A stretch of DNA of 40,129 nt, taken from contig BFEA01000135.1 of NCBI GenBank assembly GCA_003427395.1, forward strand, positions 701,140 to 741,268, in the 5' to 3' direction. Position numbers and translations under genes: made by a program. Below, piece after piece: positions 9,970 to 19,640 of this stretch (position 1 is its first letter; each line of letters begins with the position of its first letter). The notes under the pieces are model-generated. The model saw only the letters and a list, made by a program, of their open reading frames with translations, searched no databases and had not been told where the DNA came from. Source of the stretch: Chara braunii. Its lineage: Eukaryota > Streptophyta > Charophyceae > Charales > Characeae.

Positions 9970-10450
9970 CATAAAAATTCCCATAAGAAATGAAAGTTGA
10001 GAAAACATTCCATAAAAAAAATCCAATGTTTGTCCAATTCTAAAATTTTCAATTTAATTTGATAAGTTCTCGTCTAAATATGAGCTTCCCCTTCCAACTA
10101 CATCTATTTGTTCAAGATGGAATGAAAGTCTGGACAAGTTTATGAAATGTTTTAATTAGACTTTCATTCTACTACAACAAATATCGTCTAATTTATATTG
10201 GATTAACCTATTTATGACTGAAAATCCTTACTTAAAATGACAGTCCAATTTAAATATTTCATGAACTCATCAAGACTTTCATTCCATCTCTAGCATGCAG
10301 TTCAAATAAGAAGGGATACCCCATTCTTGGAAGGAAAGTTTTCAAGTAAGACGAGAAATTTTAAAATGGGAATGACATTTTTTAAGATGGAATGGAAATT
10401 TGAAATTTAGAATGTAATTTTACTCTAGAATGATTATTTAATTCTGGAAT
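9970..10450. mobile_element. Palindromic MITE-like element, copy 1
   Basis: This ~480-bp AT-rich segment is about 90% similar, in inverted orientation, to 11045-11550. It is itself palindromic: the GATGGAATGAAAGTCT half-site near 10117 recurs inverted near 10276-10293, and flanking TTCTCGTCT and CCTTCCAA words are mirrored. It separates two pieces of the protease pseudogene. The exact ends and target duplications could not be fixed. Confidence 0.7.
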
Positions 10451-11010
10451 TTTTTTTTATTGATATGCAAGAAGGTGAGAAGATCTTTTGCTACAATTCG
10501 CAATTGACCATCGACGAGGGTAGAGAGAACAGTGTGAGGTGGCGCCAAGCCTCGTTTAATGTCGTTAAAAACCCGCAAGCTTCGAGGCGTCGTCGCTGCA
10601 ACAAATCTCCCCCCTTGTATTCCACGTGTTATGACCCGCACTGCATAACATCGAGAAAAGGACACGTAGTGTAGTGAGAAACAGAGTTATAAGCATTGTC
10701 CTCCATGGCACGACGCGTTGCTAATTGTTTTTCATACATGACATAACCCCTACTCACAGATTGTGAATATGTCATTTTCTCTGGGGGCAGAAGGGAAAGA
10801 CACGCCTCAATGGCAATGACATGCTCCTTCTTCCCAATCTCGACATCAACCCCTGATGCCTTTAACATATTCCTGTGGTTTGTCGTCAACTCGGAGACTT
10901 TCTGCAATATGTGTTCCAGATATTTCGAGGACCTCAGTGTTCGAGATGACCCTACCTATGTACAACAGAAGAAAGACAAAATGAAAAATAAATACACGTT
11001 TCCGAACATA
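10450..11010 (-). pseudogene. Upstream part of the Ulp1-like gene, between the two MITE copies
   Basis: Minus-strand frames look coding. From about 10930 to 10640 they run LEHILQKVSELTTNHR, then GKKEHVIAIEACLSLLPPE, then YEKQLATRRAMEDNAY. After a frame change near 10665 they continue through RGIQGGRFVAATTPRSL and RVFNDIKRGLAPPH to LRIVAKDLLTFLHI. In Ulp1 proteins a D-L-x-x-L segment normally comes just before the W-L-N-D start of the protease domain, which here reappears at about 9950. This piece therefore fits the same gene, interrupted by the MITE-like element. The coiled-coil-like first part has no function I recognise. Confidence 0.5.
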
Positions 11011-11044
11011 AATTCGACGAAAGTGACAACGAAAAGTTTTTTCA

Positions 11045-11550
11045 AAATTAAATAATAATTCTATAGTAAAATTATAATATAAATTTCGAATTTTCATTCC
11101 ATCTTAAAAAATGTCATTCAAATTTTAAAATTTTTTATCTTACTTGCAAACTTTCATTCCTAGAATAGGGTATCCCTTCTTATTTGGACTGCATGCTAGA
11201 GATGAAATGAAAGTCTGGATGGGTTCATGAAATATTTTAATTGGACTGTCATTCTAAGTAAGGATTTTCAGCCATAAATAGGTTAATCAAATCTAAATTA
11301 GAAGATATTTGTTGTAGTAGAATGAAAATTTAATTAAAACATTTCATAAACTCGTCCAGACTTCTATTCCATCTTGAACAGATAGATGTAGTTGGAAGGA
11401 AAAACTCATATTTGGACGGGAACTTATCAAATAAAACTGAAAATTTTAGAATTTGACGAACATTGGAATGATAATTTATAAATATGAAGGATTTTTTTTT
11501 TTGTGGAATATTTTTTCAACTTTCGTTTCTCGTGAGAGTTTTTCTGTTGG
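11045..11550. mobile_element. Palindromic MITE-like element, copy 2 (inverted)
   Basis: Inverted partner of 9970-10450. The reverse complement of its right part aligns over the TTCAAGATGGAAT..GAAAGTCTGGAC block, the ACTACAACAAATATC block and the GCTGAAAATCCTTACTTA block. A ~27-bp insertion near 11468-11495 distinguishes it. Together the copies could also be read as ~480-bp terminal inverted repeats of one element that carries the intervening coding piece. Confidence 0.7.
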
Positions 11551-12216
11551 ACAATGTGAGAACCACATAATCTAAAAGATGTAGGACCTCTCAAATTATA
11601 GAACCCCGATTTTGCATGGCCATGAGCATCGAGGTGCGTATCTGAGACTGAAAAATAAAACGACTAGCGCATTCGAGCTTGACACCCCCTCCCTTCACAA
11701 AGGAAAACCACCACAAGTCAAAGAAGCGCAAGACCAACATTCCCCGAAGTTTGGATTTCGGCGGACTTTTTCCCACAACAGGCACACAGCAACTAACCAC
11801 ATTACGCATCGACACAAGAAATGCGGATCCCGGCGGACTTAAACCACCACTCTTTCCGAGAAGAAAAAAACGTCATTCCATTGAGTTGGTCAGGTTCTTA
11901 GCCAGGGAGACTTTTGTGAGGAATGATTTATTAAAAACACACTTCATAGAATGATACATCCTTCCGTTGAAGGAGTGTTACCTTTTTGTTAAAGTTTTCC
12001 CTGCCCACGACCAACAACATGGCTAACTCACAAGAAGGTCGATGACATGTAGTTGGAAGGACTGGTGGCTGTAGCATCCGAAACTCCTCGGATCGACAGA
12101 CAGTATGGACACTCCTTGTGTGCATGGCACGGACTGTAGTCCGCCGACATCCGGACTACGAAGGAAGCCGCACTCTCGCTCTCGGAAGCCTGGACGCATA
12201 GACAGTGTGGCGTTCT
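11551..12216. other. No gene recognised; first copies of the dispersed palindrome
   Basis: Frames up to ~90 codons exist on both strands without recognisable protein. Base composition changes from AT-rich to GC-richer near 11,600. Copies of the 22-bp palindrome family lie at 11746-11768, 11819-11840 and 12136-12159. Confidence 0.5.
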
Positions 12217-12903
12217 TCACAGCTTACCAACCGATTTGTCTCTCCGCTCCTTCATCGGTGAAGTTGGCGCGGGCAAAGCCAGCACGTCGAGAGTTTGAGT
12301 TCCGACCCTATATTTTTTCGGGGACATGACATATTGTCGTCCCCCGACCTCACCTTCCCCTCTGTTGGCAAGAGTGGCCAACAGTATCGGAGAGTTCGGC
12401 GGCGAGAAAACGAAGGCAACTGCCACAAAAGGTTTGACGTTGCGAGTGTCGTCGAAGTCATGCGTTGTGGACGGATGCGCGGACACGTGCTGGTCGCCGA
12501 GGATGTCATCGATAACTTCTTCGATGCTTATACAATAACTTGCTCTAAATGGGCTCATAGCAATAGAAGCCTCGTCGAACCGGTGTTGCAGATCGACGAC
12601 AGACGTTAGTGGTTGGACCTCATAGTCTTCAGGTTCTGCCGAAAGGCTGCTGACAACCTGTGTCTCTATCTCCATTGTCATCTCATCATCATCGACATCA
12701 TCCTTGCGATGCTCATCGTACAGTTGTTCGAACTCATCAAACGACTCTCTAAATCCGACATCGTCCTCACTGTCCTCCCCTTCGTCGTCTCCAATACCCA
12801 CGTCCCCTTTGGCACCCTCTTTTCCTTCAAGCAATTCAATCAACCATGTTTCTCCCCCTTCCTCTGCTTCCTCCCCTTCTTCCCCTTTCTTCCCTTCCTC
12901 CAT
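12217..12903 (-). CDS. Hypothetical acidic ORF, possibly the tail of a decayed gene
   Basis: This 228-codon minus-strand frame starts with a Glu/Gly-rich N-terminus (EEGKKGEEGEEAEEGGE) and an Asp/Glu-rich stretch with DEGEDSEDDVGFRESFDEF and DDVDDDEMTMEIE. A more ordinary part follows with SIEEVIDDILGD. No domain is recognised. It lies downstream of, and on the same strand as, the decayed gene at 13.5-15.5 kb, whose C-terminal half is also acidic, so it may be a remnant of the same or a related unit. The start Met is simply the first one available. Overlapping plus-strand frames are Pro/Ser/Phe-rich and probably reflect its low-complexity complement. Confidence 0.3.
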   Translation of the reverse strand: MEEGKKGEEGEEAEEGGETWLIELLEGKEGAKGDVGIGDDEGEDSEDDVGFRESFDEFEQLYDEHRKDDVDDDEMTMEIETQVVSSLSAEPEDYEVQPLTSVVDLQHRFDEASIAMSPFRASYCISIEEVIDDILGDQHVSAHPSTTHDFDDTRNVKPFVAVAFVFSPPNSPILLATLANRGEGEVGGRQYVMSPKKYRVGTQTLDVLALPAPTSPMKERRDKSVGKL

Positions 12904-13540
12904 TTCCCCCTTCCTTCCCTTCCATGCAATTCAACCCCTTCTCCCGAACCCATGTCGAATCCCGATGACCGCCCTTCTTTCTCCACGCACGCTGCGCCTG
13001 CCGGCAGCATGACAATCCCTGACGGACCCCCCCTGCCTGAAGAAGTTTGGATCTCGGCTGACTTCGTCGTCTCCGCGTCGCCGGACCCTCCACTTGTACC
13101 CTATCGTGCCAATCCCAACAACCGTCACTCCCCCTCAGGCGATGCATTCCCGTCCCTCACCGCACCACTACCAATTGTGTGATCCTGGCTCGACACCCCC
13201 ACCCCGACCAGCTCTACACGGCCGACCGCTGTGGCGGCACCTCAACCGACGTAGTTCAGATCTCGGCGGACTTTAACGTTTCGCCCGAGCGACAACCGAG
13301 AGCAACCAAGACTGCCCTTGTCGCCCTCGCTGAATCAGCGGACGAAGTCGGGAGGTGGCGGAGTGCGCCGCATGCTCCGGCCCGGAGCCAGTAGACGGAT
13401 GCCGATCGACGACCGAACTCGCCACCCAACCGCTGCCTTCCGTTGTCTCTGTGTCGCCCCGAGACCCCCCCTCCCCACTGAGCGAGACTCCTTTGCCACA
13501 CCCCACACTGTCACCCCCGTCCCCTCCACCGCCTGGTGGG
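12904..13540. other. GC-rich stretch with overlapping frames, no gene assigned
   Basis: Frames of 80-150 codons overlap on both strands, rich in Arg, Gly, Pro and Ser, typical of GC-rich non-coding or decayed DNA. Palindrome-family copies sit at 13042-13064 and 13251-13273. Confidence 0.4.
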
Positions 13541-15545
13541 CCCCCCCGGAACTTCTGTGCGCCCCACTGGGAGGGGGCACTTTCCAGTCCACCATTGCCT
13601 TCAATGGACTCGTGTCGAGCTCGTAGAAGTCCTCCATCAGTTCCAACCAGCACTTGTCCTGAAGCTCGTTGAACAGTTGTCCGACTGTGGAAACGACAGA
13701 TAGTTGTGGGGTGCAAACGTGCTATTTTCGGCCGTCAGTTTTTGGAGGACCAAAATCCTCGCGAGGAGTAGGAGGTTGGACTTCGACTCGCGAGGGATGG
13801 ACACCCATCCTTCGCCCAGGACAACGACGACCATGATCCACTCGCCCTTTTGTATCGCGGGTTGGATGACTCCTGGATGCCAAATCATATCATGACCCTA
13901 GTCCACCTCAGGCTAATGACTTTGCGGCTCAAGAAGGAAGTGAATGTTGTCATCCTTCCAAGACGGATGATCGGGCGGGATGTCAGATCCGGGACGCAAT
14001 GGGGGAGGGGGGACGACCAGAGCTTTCAGTCTCTCCAACAACTTCATCGGGGTAGTGCCCGACGCTGGTTTGGCCATCAGTTAGACGATGGATGGGGGGC
14101 TTGTTGACAGACCGGCCGACGAGGACCCTCGGGCATGCTCTGTCGGAGGTGGGTCATACTCCAGGTCGAGACTCTCTGTGTCGCTCCCCTCCTCCTTCGC
14201 GTTGGCGTCTAACTCGACACTGGTGGCTGCCTTGTCACTAGTGGAGATCAAGGACGCGTAACTGTCGAACTTCAACTCCTCCTCGGACTGGACGAAGTAC
14301 AGGGACTGCAGCCTTTCAAGTAAGGTCTTCGCGTTCATGTGGGAGGCGCCATGATAGTTGTCGAGCAACGAGAACATGAGGTCCTTGCGGCGGACGTACT
14401 CGGCGTCAGTGTCCTTCCTCGACCGCATTTGCAGGAACAAGAAGTCGTATATCTTGTTCCTCTTCCTCTCACTCAACTTGAACCACATGTCCATCTTGTT
14501 GCTCCACACGTGATCCCGTGTCGCCTTCATGACCATGAACTCGCAATTATGGGTCCCCAAATTGACCTCACTTTTGACGAGTTGCATCATGAATTGCAAC
14601 AGGTTGGAGTTCCCTTCCATTACGACAATGTGCAGACCTGCCTTCAGAAGTTCCCATACGTTTCGCGCGTGCGACTTCCCAAGGAAGACGACACCCTCTT
14701 CCTTTTTGCTAACGAAATCAAGAAAACCGATGGATTGTGTTGGATTGCGTTCCATGTCCACAAGACACTGCCCTGTCTTCCAGGCGCTGTCTGTGACCAA
14801 TCGCAAGGCGTAAAGGGAATCTCCGACACATCCGTCTGGGTAACCTTCTTAGGCAACAACACCGCACCAGCGACACCGTTTGACAACTTTCCCTCGTAAA
14901 TGAGAGACATGTTAACTAGCAGATCGTCACCCTTGAAGAGGATATACATGCGGTCGTCTTCCATGTACAAATTGTTCCCGACGGTGAAAATTTTCTTCTG
15001 TTGATTCCTCCTCACCCACTTCCCTTTCAGCAACTTCATGAAAGAAAGATGGTGGATGTTGGCCATAAACGAGAGGTTGTGCTGCTGTGGCACAAAAACG
15101 ACGAGCGTCCAATGCGACAGACACCACGTCATAAGACGGAAACTCAAAGTCTCGAACGCTTGCGGTTTCCATAACTTCAGGTCAACCGGTCAACGACCCT
15201 TTGGAGGTGGACCCTTTGGAGGTGGACCCTTTGGAGGCGAACCGGTTGACCACTTGTGGCAGCCACCGCTTCCTTCAGCTCTGCACTCCTGATGTCCGCC
15301 TCCAAAGGGTCGTTGCCGAAAAGTGCAATGGATGTCACGTCCCTTGTGTCTTTCCATTTTGTGTGCACAATGTCTTCGGCAAGTGCGATCTCTCGACTCT
15401 TCAGTCTACTCCCAGTCAACACGAAGAGAACCTTGTTTCTCTAGTCGACGGTCAACTTCCTGTGGTCGGCCAACTTTTCCGTCGCCTCAATCGAATGGTC
15501 CTCGTCTCAACCCATCTATGGCGGACAGTCTTGAACAACACCTAG
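13540..15545 (-). pseudogene. Decayed gene of unknown function, C-terminal half
   Basis: A coding-like path follows the minus strand with several breaks. Pieces in order: SIEATEKLADHRKLTVD, a TAG at 15441-15443, VLTGSRLKSREIALAEDIVH, DVTSIALFGNDPLEADIRSA, a repeat insertion (15180-15251), TASVRDFEFPSYDVVSVALD, a frame change near 15090, HNLSFMANIHHLSFMKLLKG, YILFKGDDLLVNMSLIYEGK, a frame change near 14815, VTDSAWKTGQCLVDMERNP, SIGFLDFVSKKEEGVVFLG, LLKAGLHIVVMEGNSNLLQF, SNKMDMWFKLSERKRNKIYD and an acidic Ser-rich stretch. Reading continues in the same frame past a TAA (14081-14083) and two TAGs (13913, 13898) through PGVIQPAIQKGEWIM and NLLLLARILVLQKLTAENS to about 13560. No domain is recognised. 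From memory it resembles repetitive hypothetical proteins of Chara; unchecked. It is one or more mutations per ~100 codons away from open. Confidence 0.6.
15180..15316. repeat. Foldback with 15-bp triplication inserted in the decayed gene
   Basis: GGTCAACCGGT (15180-15190) and its exact inverse ACCGGTTGACC (15241-15251) flank three tandem copies of ACCCTTTGGAGGTGG (15196-15240; the last ends GCGA). The 17-bp CAACGACCCTTTGGAGG at 15191-15207 occurs inverted at 15300-15316, where it encodes the N-D-P-L-E segment of the pseudogene. The triplicated block therefore looks like an inverted, then amplified, copy of nearby coding sequence. Confidence 0.85.
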
Positions 15546-16922
15546 TCAGAAACGTATTTCCTGCCACCGTCCCACAAATTACCATCCAATCCTCGACTTT
15601 CGAAGTGTTTGAAAATAACAAACTTTGTAACCGCCCGGGTATGAAACGTTCGACTTCGAAACAGAAGCAGCCTGCATCAGAACCTTCCTCGCCAGGGCCT
15701 CCCATCGATGTCGACATCAGGTAATTCCTGGAGTACAAAGACGGCGTCAAGACAAAGCGGGAGTTCGAGACTAGCCCGGCGCAGGTCATCGACCTCGGGG
15801 AGTGGGAGGATATGTACAACCAGCAGTCCCTGGATCCCGTCCTCGTGGAAGAGATCAAAGAAGCGATGCGGTTGACATTCGATTACAAAGAACAATCGTA
15901 CGAGTTGTCAACCCTAAAGCTGGCACCGCTAGGGCTGCGAAAACCAACTCCCAGGGCCAAGGCCGTACGTCTAAAGTCGGAGGAATAGAAGGACGAGATG
16001 GCGGGCCAATACTACTATTGCGTGGTGTGTGGGCAGCACAACGCGGCTGCAGCCAGGTCACTGCTCAGCATCGAGGTGGCCAAGAAGTAGAATTTCACGA
16101 GGTGGCCGACACATATGGTGTATTTTTCGAACGACGACTTGGAAGGGTATTTCCTTGTTAGTTCATAGGAGAACAAGAAGGAATTCTAGGCACCTCCAAG
16201 ACAGCTGAAACTGTCGATAAAAGACATTCGGTGGCAGTGGAAGCAGGACAGTTTCCCTAGAGTTGTTATGGGGAACCCTAGCGGGAAACAAGAACAGGTC
16301 CGGAAATGGCGTAAGTTTTGTACGATGGCGCTCCATAAGAGGTCATACAACAACTTATCGACTCCCGCGGATCAAAAGGGGGAGGACGCCATCAAGAAGC
16401 AAAACGCTGCCCTGTGTTCTTATTTTCCTTTGGCGATGGCCTGACAGAATGTCTGGAAACTGACCGTGGATTTTTTTTAGAAATGGGAGACAGGTAGATT
16501 GTTGGGTCACAACGGAGCAAAGTGGATCATTAGGAAGACGTTCAGAAACGCCAAGTTGGGGGCCCGACAGGTTGGGCAGAAAGGAGGTCATTTACAACAT
16601 CCCCATGGAACCGCCGAAGAAGAAAGGCAAAAGGGAGAAAGAGCAGGGCGATTGGTTCGTGCAAGTGCCTGAGTCGAACACACATTGTTGGAAAGCGATG
16701 GAAGCACTCACCGACAATGAGAAGTGTCGAGTTCTGAAGAAGGTGTTTGCTTGCGAGGTGGTTTGGGTCCAGGTTTCTCCCCCTCCTTGGCGAAGCTGGG
16801 GAAGCTCAACGTGCAGGAGATGGTGCAGTTGGTGAAGTGCGACCTCGTGCTGGTGCGGTTGTGGAATTACTACCAATTCAAGCATGAGAAGAGGCCAGAC
16901 GCGGATTGGATCCAAAAACACC
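15530..16922 (+). pseudogene. Decayed gene of unknown function, N-terminal half (opposite strand)
   Basis: A plus-strand path in one frame runs ITIQSSTFEVFENNKL, MKRSTSKQKQPASEPSSPGP (Met at 15641), a TAA at 15722, then LEYKDGVKTKREFETSPAQV, IDLGEWEDMYNQQSLDPVLV, QYYYCVVCGQHNAAAARSLL, RWPTHMVYFSNDDLEGYFLV, LSIKDIRWQWKQDSFPRVVM, KWRKFCTMALHKRSYNNL and WETGRLLGHNGAKWIIRK. After a frame change near 16570 come YNIPMEPPKKKGKREKEQGD and THCWKAMEALTDNEKCRVLK. A second change near 16775 leads to LAKLGKLNVQEMVQLVKCD and LVRLWNYYQFKHEKRPDADW. In-frame stops: TAG at 15986, 16088, 16166, 16187 and 16478, TGA at 16442. The VCGQHNAAA segment is the most distinctive motif. No enzyme family is recognised. 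In the related proteins I recall from Chara, this part precedes the sequence found on the minus strand at 13.5-15.5 kb. Confidence 0.62.
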
Positions 16923-16924
16923 CG

Positions 16925-17300
16925 GGTTGTTCACAACACCCACTCCGAACCCCTCGAACAAATCCATGTCCAACAGCGCTCTCTTGGAATTGGCAACGAC
17001 GTTGCTCTTCGCACCGTAAACAATTTTCATATAGAACTGTTGCCGACTTCCTTTCACGTCCTCCCACCTCAAGACGGCCCCAAACACCCTACACCTCTTG
17101 TCGGCATTGACGAAGATGACAAGACCACACAGCTGCTTAACGGGGTTGGAAGCATCTCCACAACACCAGTCGACGAACCATTTCGACCTTGTGTGGTCAG
17201 GCCACGATTTCGAGGCCGTAAACGATCGTCTTGTGGAATATTTTTCTGATTCCCTCTCGGAGGTCCCAGCAGGCTCCCCCTCGCCCCTCGACGAAGACAT
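16925..17300 (-). pseudogene. Further coding-like piece of the decayed gene
   Basis: Within a 231-codon minus-strand frame, about 110 codons look coding: SKWFVDWCCGDASNPVKQL, LVIFVNADKRCRVFGAVLRW, EDVKGSRQQFYMKIVYGAK and NSKRALLDMDLFEGFG. The rest of the frame, upstream to 17573, is Ser/Arg/Cys-rich and probably spurious. It abuts the 3' end of the plus-strand half at ~16922. If that half is flipped back, this piece lies upstream of it on the minus strand. Confidence 0.42.
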
Positions 17301-17589
17301 CGTGTTTGCGGACGACGTTGCAAATGAAGCAACCCACCACGCGGTTAGGATTGGGCAAACCATAGCAACAACAGTCCAGTCACAGTCAAACCACAGTGCA
17401 GGTTGTAATGAAGCATTACGAACACAAACTGCAAACCTTGTTCTGCACACGTTCGCCTCATTGCATCGTCTTAAAAGCAAGAAGTTCGAATTACGGCGAA
17501 CTTTGCACACGAAGACTCTCCAACACCCCCGTCGAACAATGCGAACAATCTTTGCGAAGGGAATACACGTCATGCGACTATTCCTTGCG

Positions 17590-18445
17590 CGGGCCTCGAC
17601 ACGGCTATTATTAACACGAGCATCATTGACGACAGCGTAAGGACATAACCCAAGTTCGCCGAGATCCGAACTTCGAATACTGCGGGAAGGGCAGTGTGGT
17701 ACATCAGAGTTACCAAGACGAAAAATATCTTAACACAGCACGGAACCCTCAGTTCTCGCGTTTGTGGAAATGAATTTGGATTTCTCTCTCGTTCTCTGCG
17801 AATAACAAATTTGTGTCGACAGCGACAGTGAACCACACGACCCGTGCCGCATTGTATGAAGTTCGGATCTCGGCGAACTTCGACCGAAACCGTGTGACAT
17901 TAACGAACTTCGTTTCAAGTTGAATTGCCAAAGCTTTAAATCTCTGGAGATGTAAAGCTCTGGGTCGTTTGGAGTTGAGGCCCGATGACAGTTTCGACAA
18001 TCGTCACAAGCGTGGTTGTAGGGGCCTCGATGCGGCCAACCTTCACACTCGCATTGTTAGCAGCGAAAGGGCATAGCCGAAGTTCGTCGGGATCCGAACT
18101 TCGGAAACTGTAGGAAGGGTTGTGTGGTCCACCAGAGCTATAAACACGGAAAGTGTCTTTGGAGAACATAGTCTGAGACCTCCAGTTCCCACGTTCGTCG
18201 ACAGGGACTTGGAGTTCTCCTCTGTTTTTTGCCAAGGTCGATGCCTCACGGATACCGACAGTGAACCATATGACACTTGCTGCATGGTTTGAAGATCGGA
18301 TCCCGACGAAATTCTATTAAATTCGTAGCTCGGATGCCGACGAACTTCCAGTGTTCCACAATCCCAGAAGGCCCACCAAACTCGCCCCAGTTGTGTTTGA
18401 GCATCACGAAAGACCGCCTAAACAACCGATAACCTGCGGGAACTG
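17590..18445 (+). repeat. 428-bp tandem duplication, each unit carrying a ~230-bp TIR element
   Basis: Sequence from about 17590 recurs from about 18018 (GGGCCTCGA.., ..GCATAGCC-type lead-in). Each unit holds a segment bounded by the palindrome motif in opposite orientations, at 17652-17880 (229 bp) and 18080-18313 (234 bp). Inside the palindromes the ends remain inverted-complementary for ~25-30 bp more, through a TGCGG..GTGTGGT-like stretch. This is the architecture of a small TIR/MITE element whose termini are themselves palindromes. The two copies are roughly 65-70% alike by eye. Confidence 0.72.
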
Positions 18446-18930
18446 GAGGGGAATTCTATTTGTGGAGTGTGAAACTCTGCTCAAAACAGATCCAGATCCA
18501 ACAAGAAGGCCCACCAAACTCGCCCGAGTTGCGTTTGGGCATCACGAAAGACTGCCCGAACAACCGACAACCTGCGAGAACTGGAGAGGAATTCTGTTTG
18601 TGGAGTCTGAAACTCTGCTTAAAACAGATCCAGATCCAACAAGAAGGCTACCAAACTCGCCCCGGTCGTGTTTGAACATCACGAAAGACAGCCCAACAAC
18701 TGATAACCTGCGGGAACTGGAAGAAAATTCTATTTCTGGAATGCAAAACTCTGCTAAAAACAGATCCGGATCCAACAAGAAGGCTCACCAAACTCGCCCC
18801 AGTTGCATTTCAGCATCATGAAAGACTGCCCGGACAACTGATAACTTGCGGGAACTGGAGGGGAATTTTGTTTGTGGAGTGCGAACCTCTGCTCAAAATC
18901 CAGATCCAACAAGAAGGCCCACCAACCGAG
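18366..18930 (+). repeat. ~138-bp tandem repeat, four units plus a partial fifth
   Basis: The word AGAAGGC(CC)ACCAAACTCGCC starts at 18366, 18504, 18642, 18778 and, as AGAAGGCCCACCAACC, 18912, giving periods of 138, 138, 136 and 134. Each unit carries CATCACGAAAGAC..CC, ..AACCTGCGGGAACTGGA, GAATTCTRTTT and CAGATCCRGATCCAAC. Plus-strand frames run through it only because the period is a multiple of three. A more diverged relative may continue to about 19100. Confidence 0.9.
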
Positions 18931-19640
18931 ATCTCCATGAACTTCATGAAGTGCTAAACTCGCGTGATGGACACCTTGTGGCAACTGAACCCCATATCTG
19001 TTCAGGCAGCACAAAACTTTGTGCCAAATGGATCCAGACCCCGCACCAAGGTCCCCTAAGAATGCTTTTGGCAATTCGCAAAGATAACCACCGACTGTTT
19101 GACACTTCTTGTAGGTGGTCGGGCGACAAACACATCGGGACTGAACCTATTATGCAACTGGACGTCTGAGTCAGCGATGCAACATGAATTTGTGAAGTCC
19201 AAATTCCGGCGGACTTAGATTGTGGGTGTGTCGTACGGGAATTGCATGGTGACCCTGTTCGAAGGTCGCGCCGCCCCAACACTGAAACCGAAGTTGAAGT
19301 CCTTCGTCGTCATAGTACAATGGCCAAGCTTACGACATTTGAATTTCACAGACTTCATGAAAAGTGGTTGGATGTTGGATGTCGGTGAACACGGTTGGTG
19401 GACACGCCCTGCTGGGACGATGGGGTTGTTGGTCGGGGTGGCTAGTGGCCTCTGCTCAATATGCGAAGTTCGGATGCCGGAGGACTACATTTCGTTTTGA
19501 AGCTTATGGGCTTTGTGCAAAGTGCGAACAAATGAGGGCTGCAAGTCACCTGACGCCGGTGCTGGTTATTTAACGATTCACACGCAGGGGTGCATTGTGA
19601 GCGATGCTATTCGATGTCAGGATTTGGGCGGACTTCGTCC
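18931..19640. other. No gene recognised; isolated palindrome copies
   Basis: Frames of 90-110 codons overlap on both strands without recognisable protein. Palindrome-family copies occur near 19194-19216, 19465-19487 and 19615-19635. Confidence 0.45.

Noticed and set aside
12613-13182. 189-codon plus-strand frame, Pro/Ser/Phe-rich
   Set aside because: It is mainly the complement of the acidic minus-strand low-complexity frame and includes a palindrome repeat copy; no motif supports it.
9802-16480. Reassignment of TAG to an amino acid
   Set aside because: The residues expected at the TAG positions differ (Trp, Tyr, Gln, Lys and Glu by context), and frameshifts are also present, so decay is the simpler reading.
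18351-18821. 156-codon plus-strand frame with repeats
   Set aside because: The frame survives only because the tandem repeat period (138) is divisible by three; no protein is recognised.
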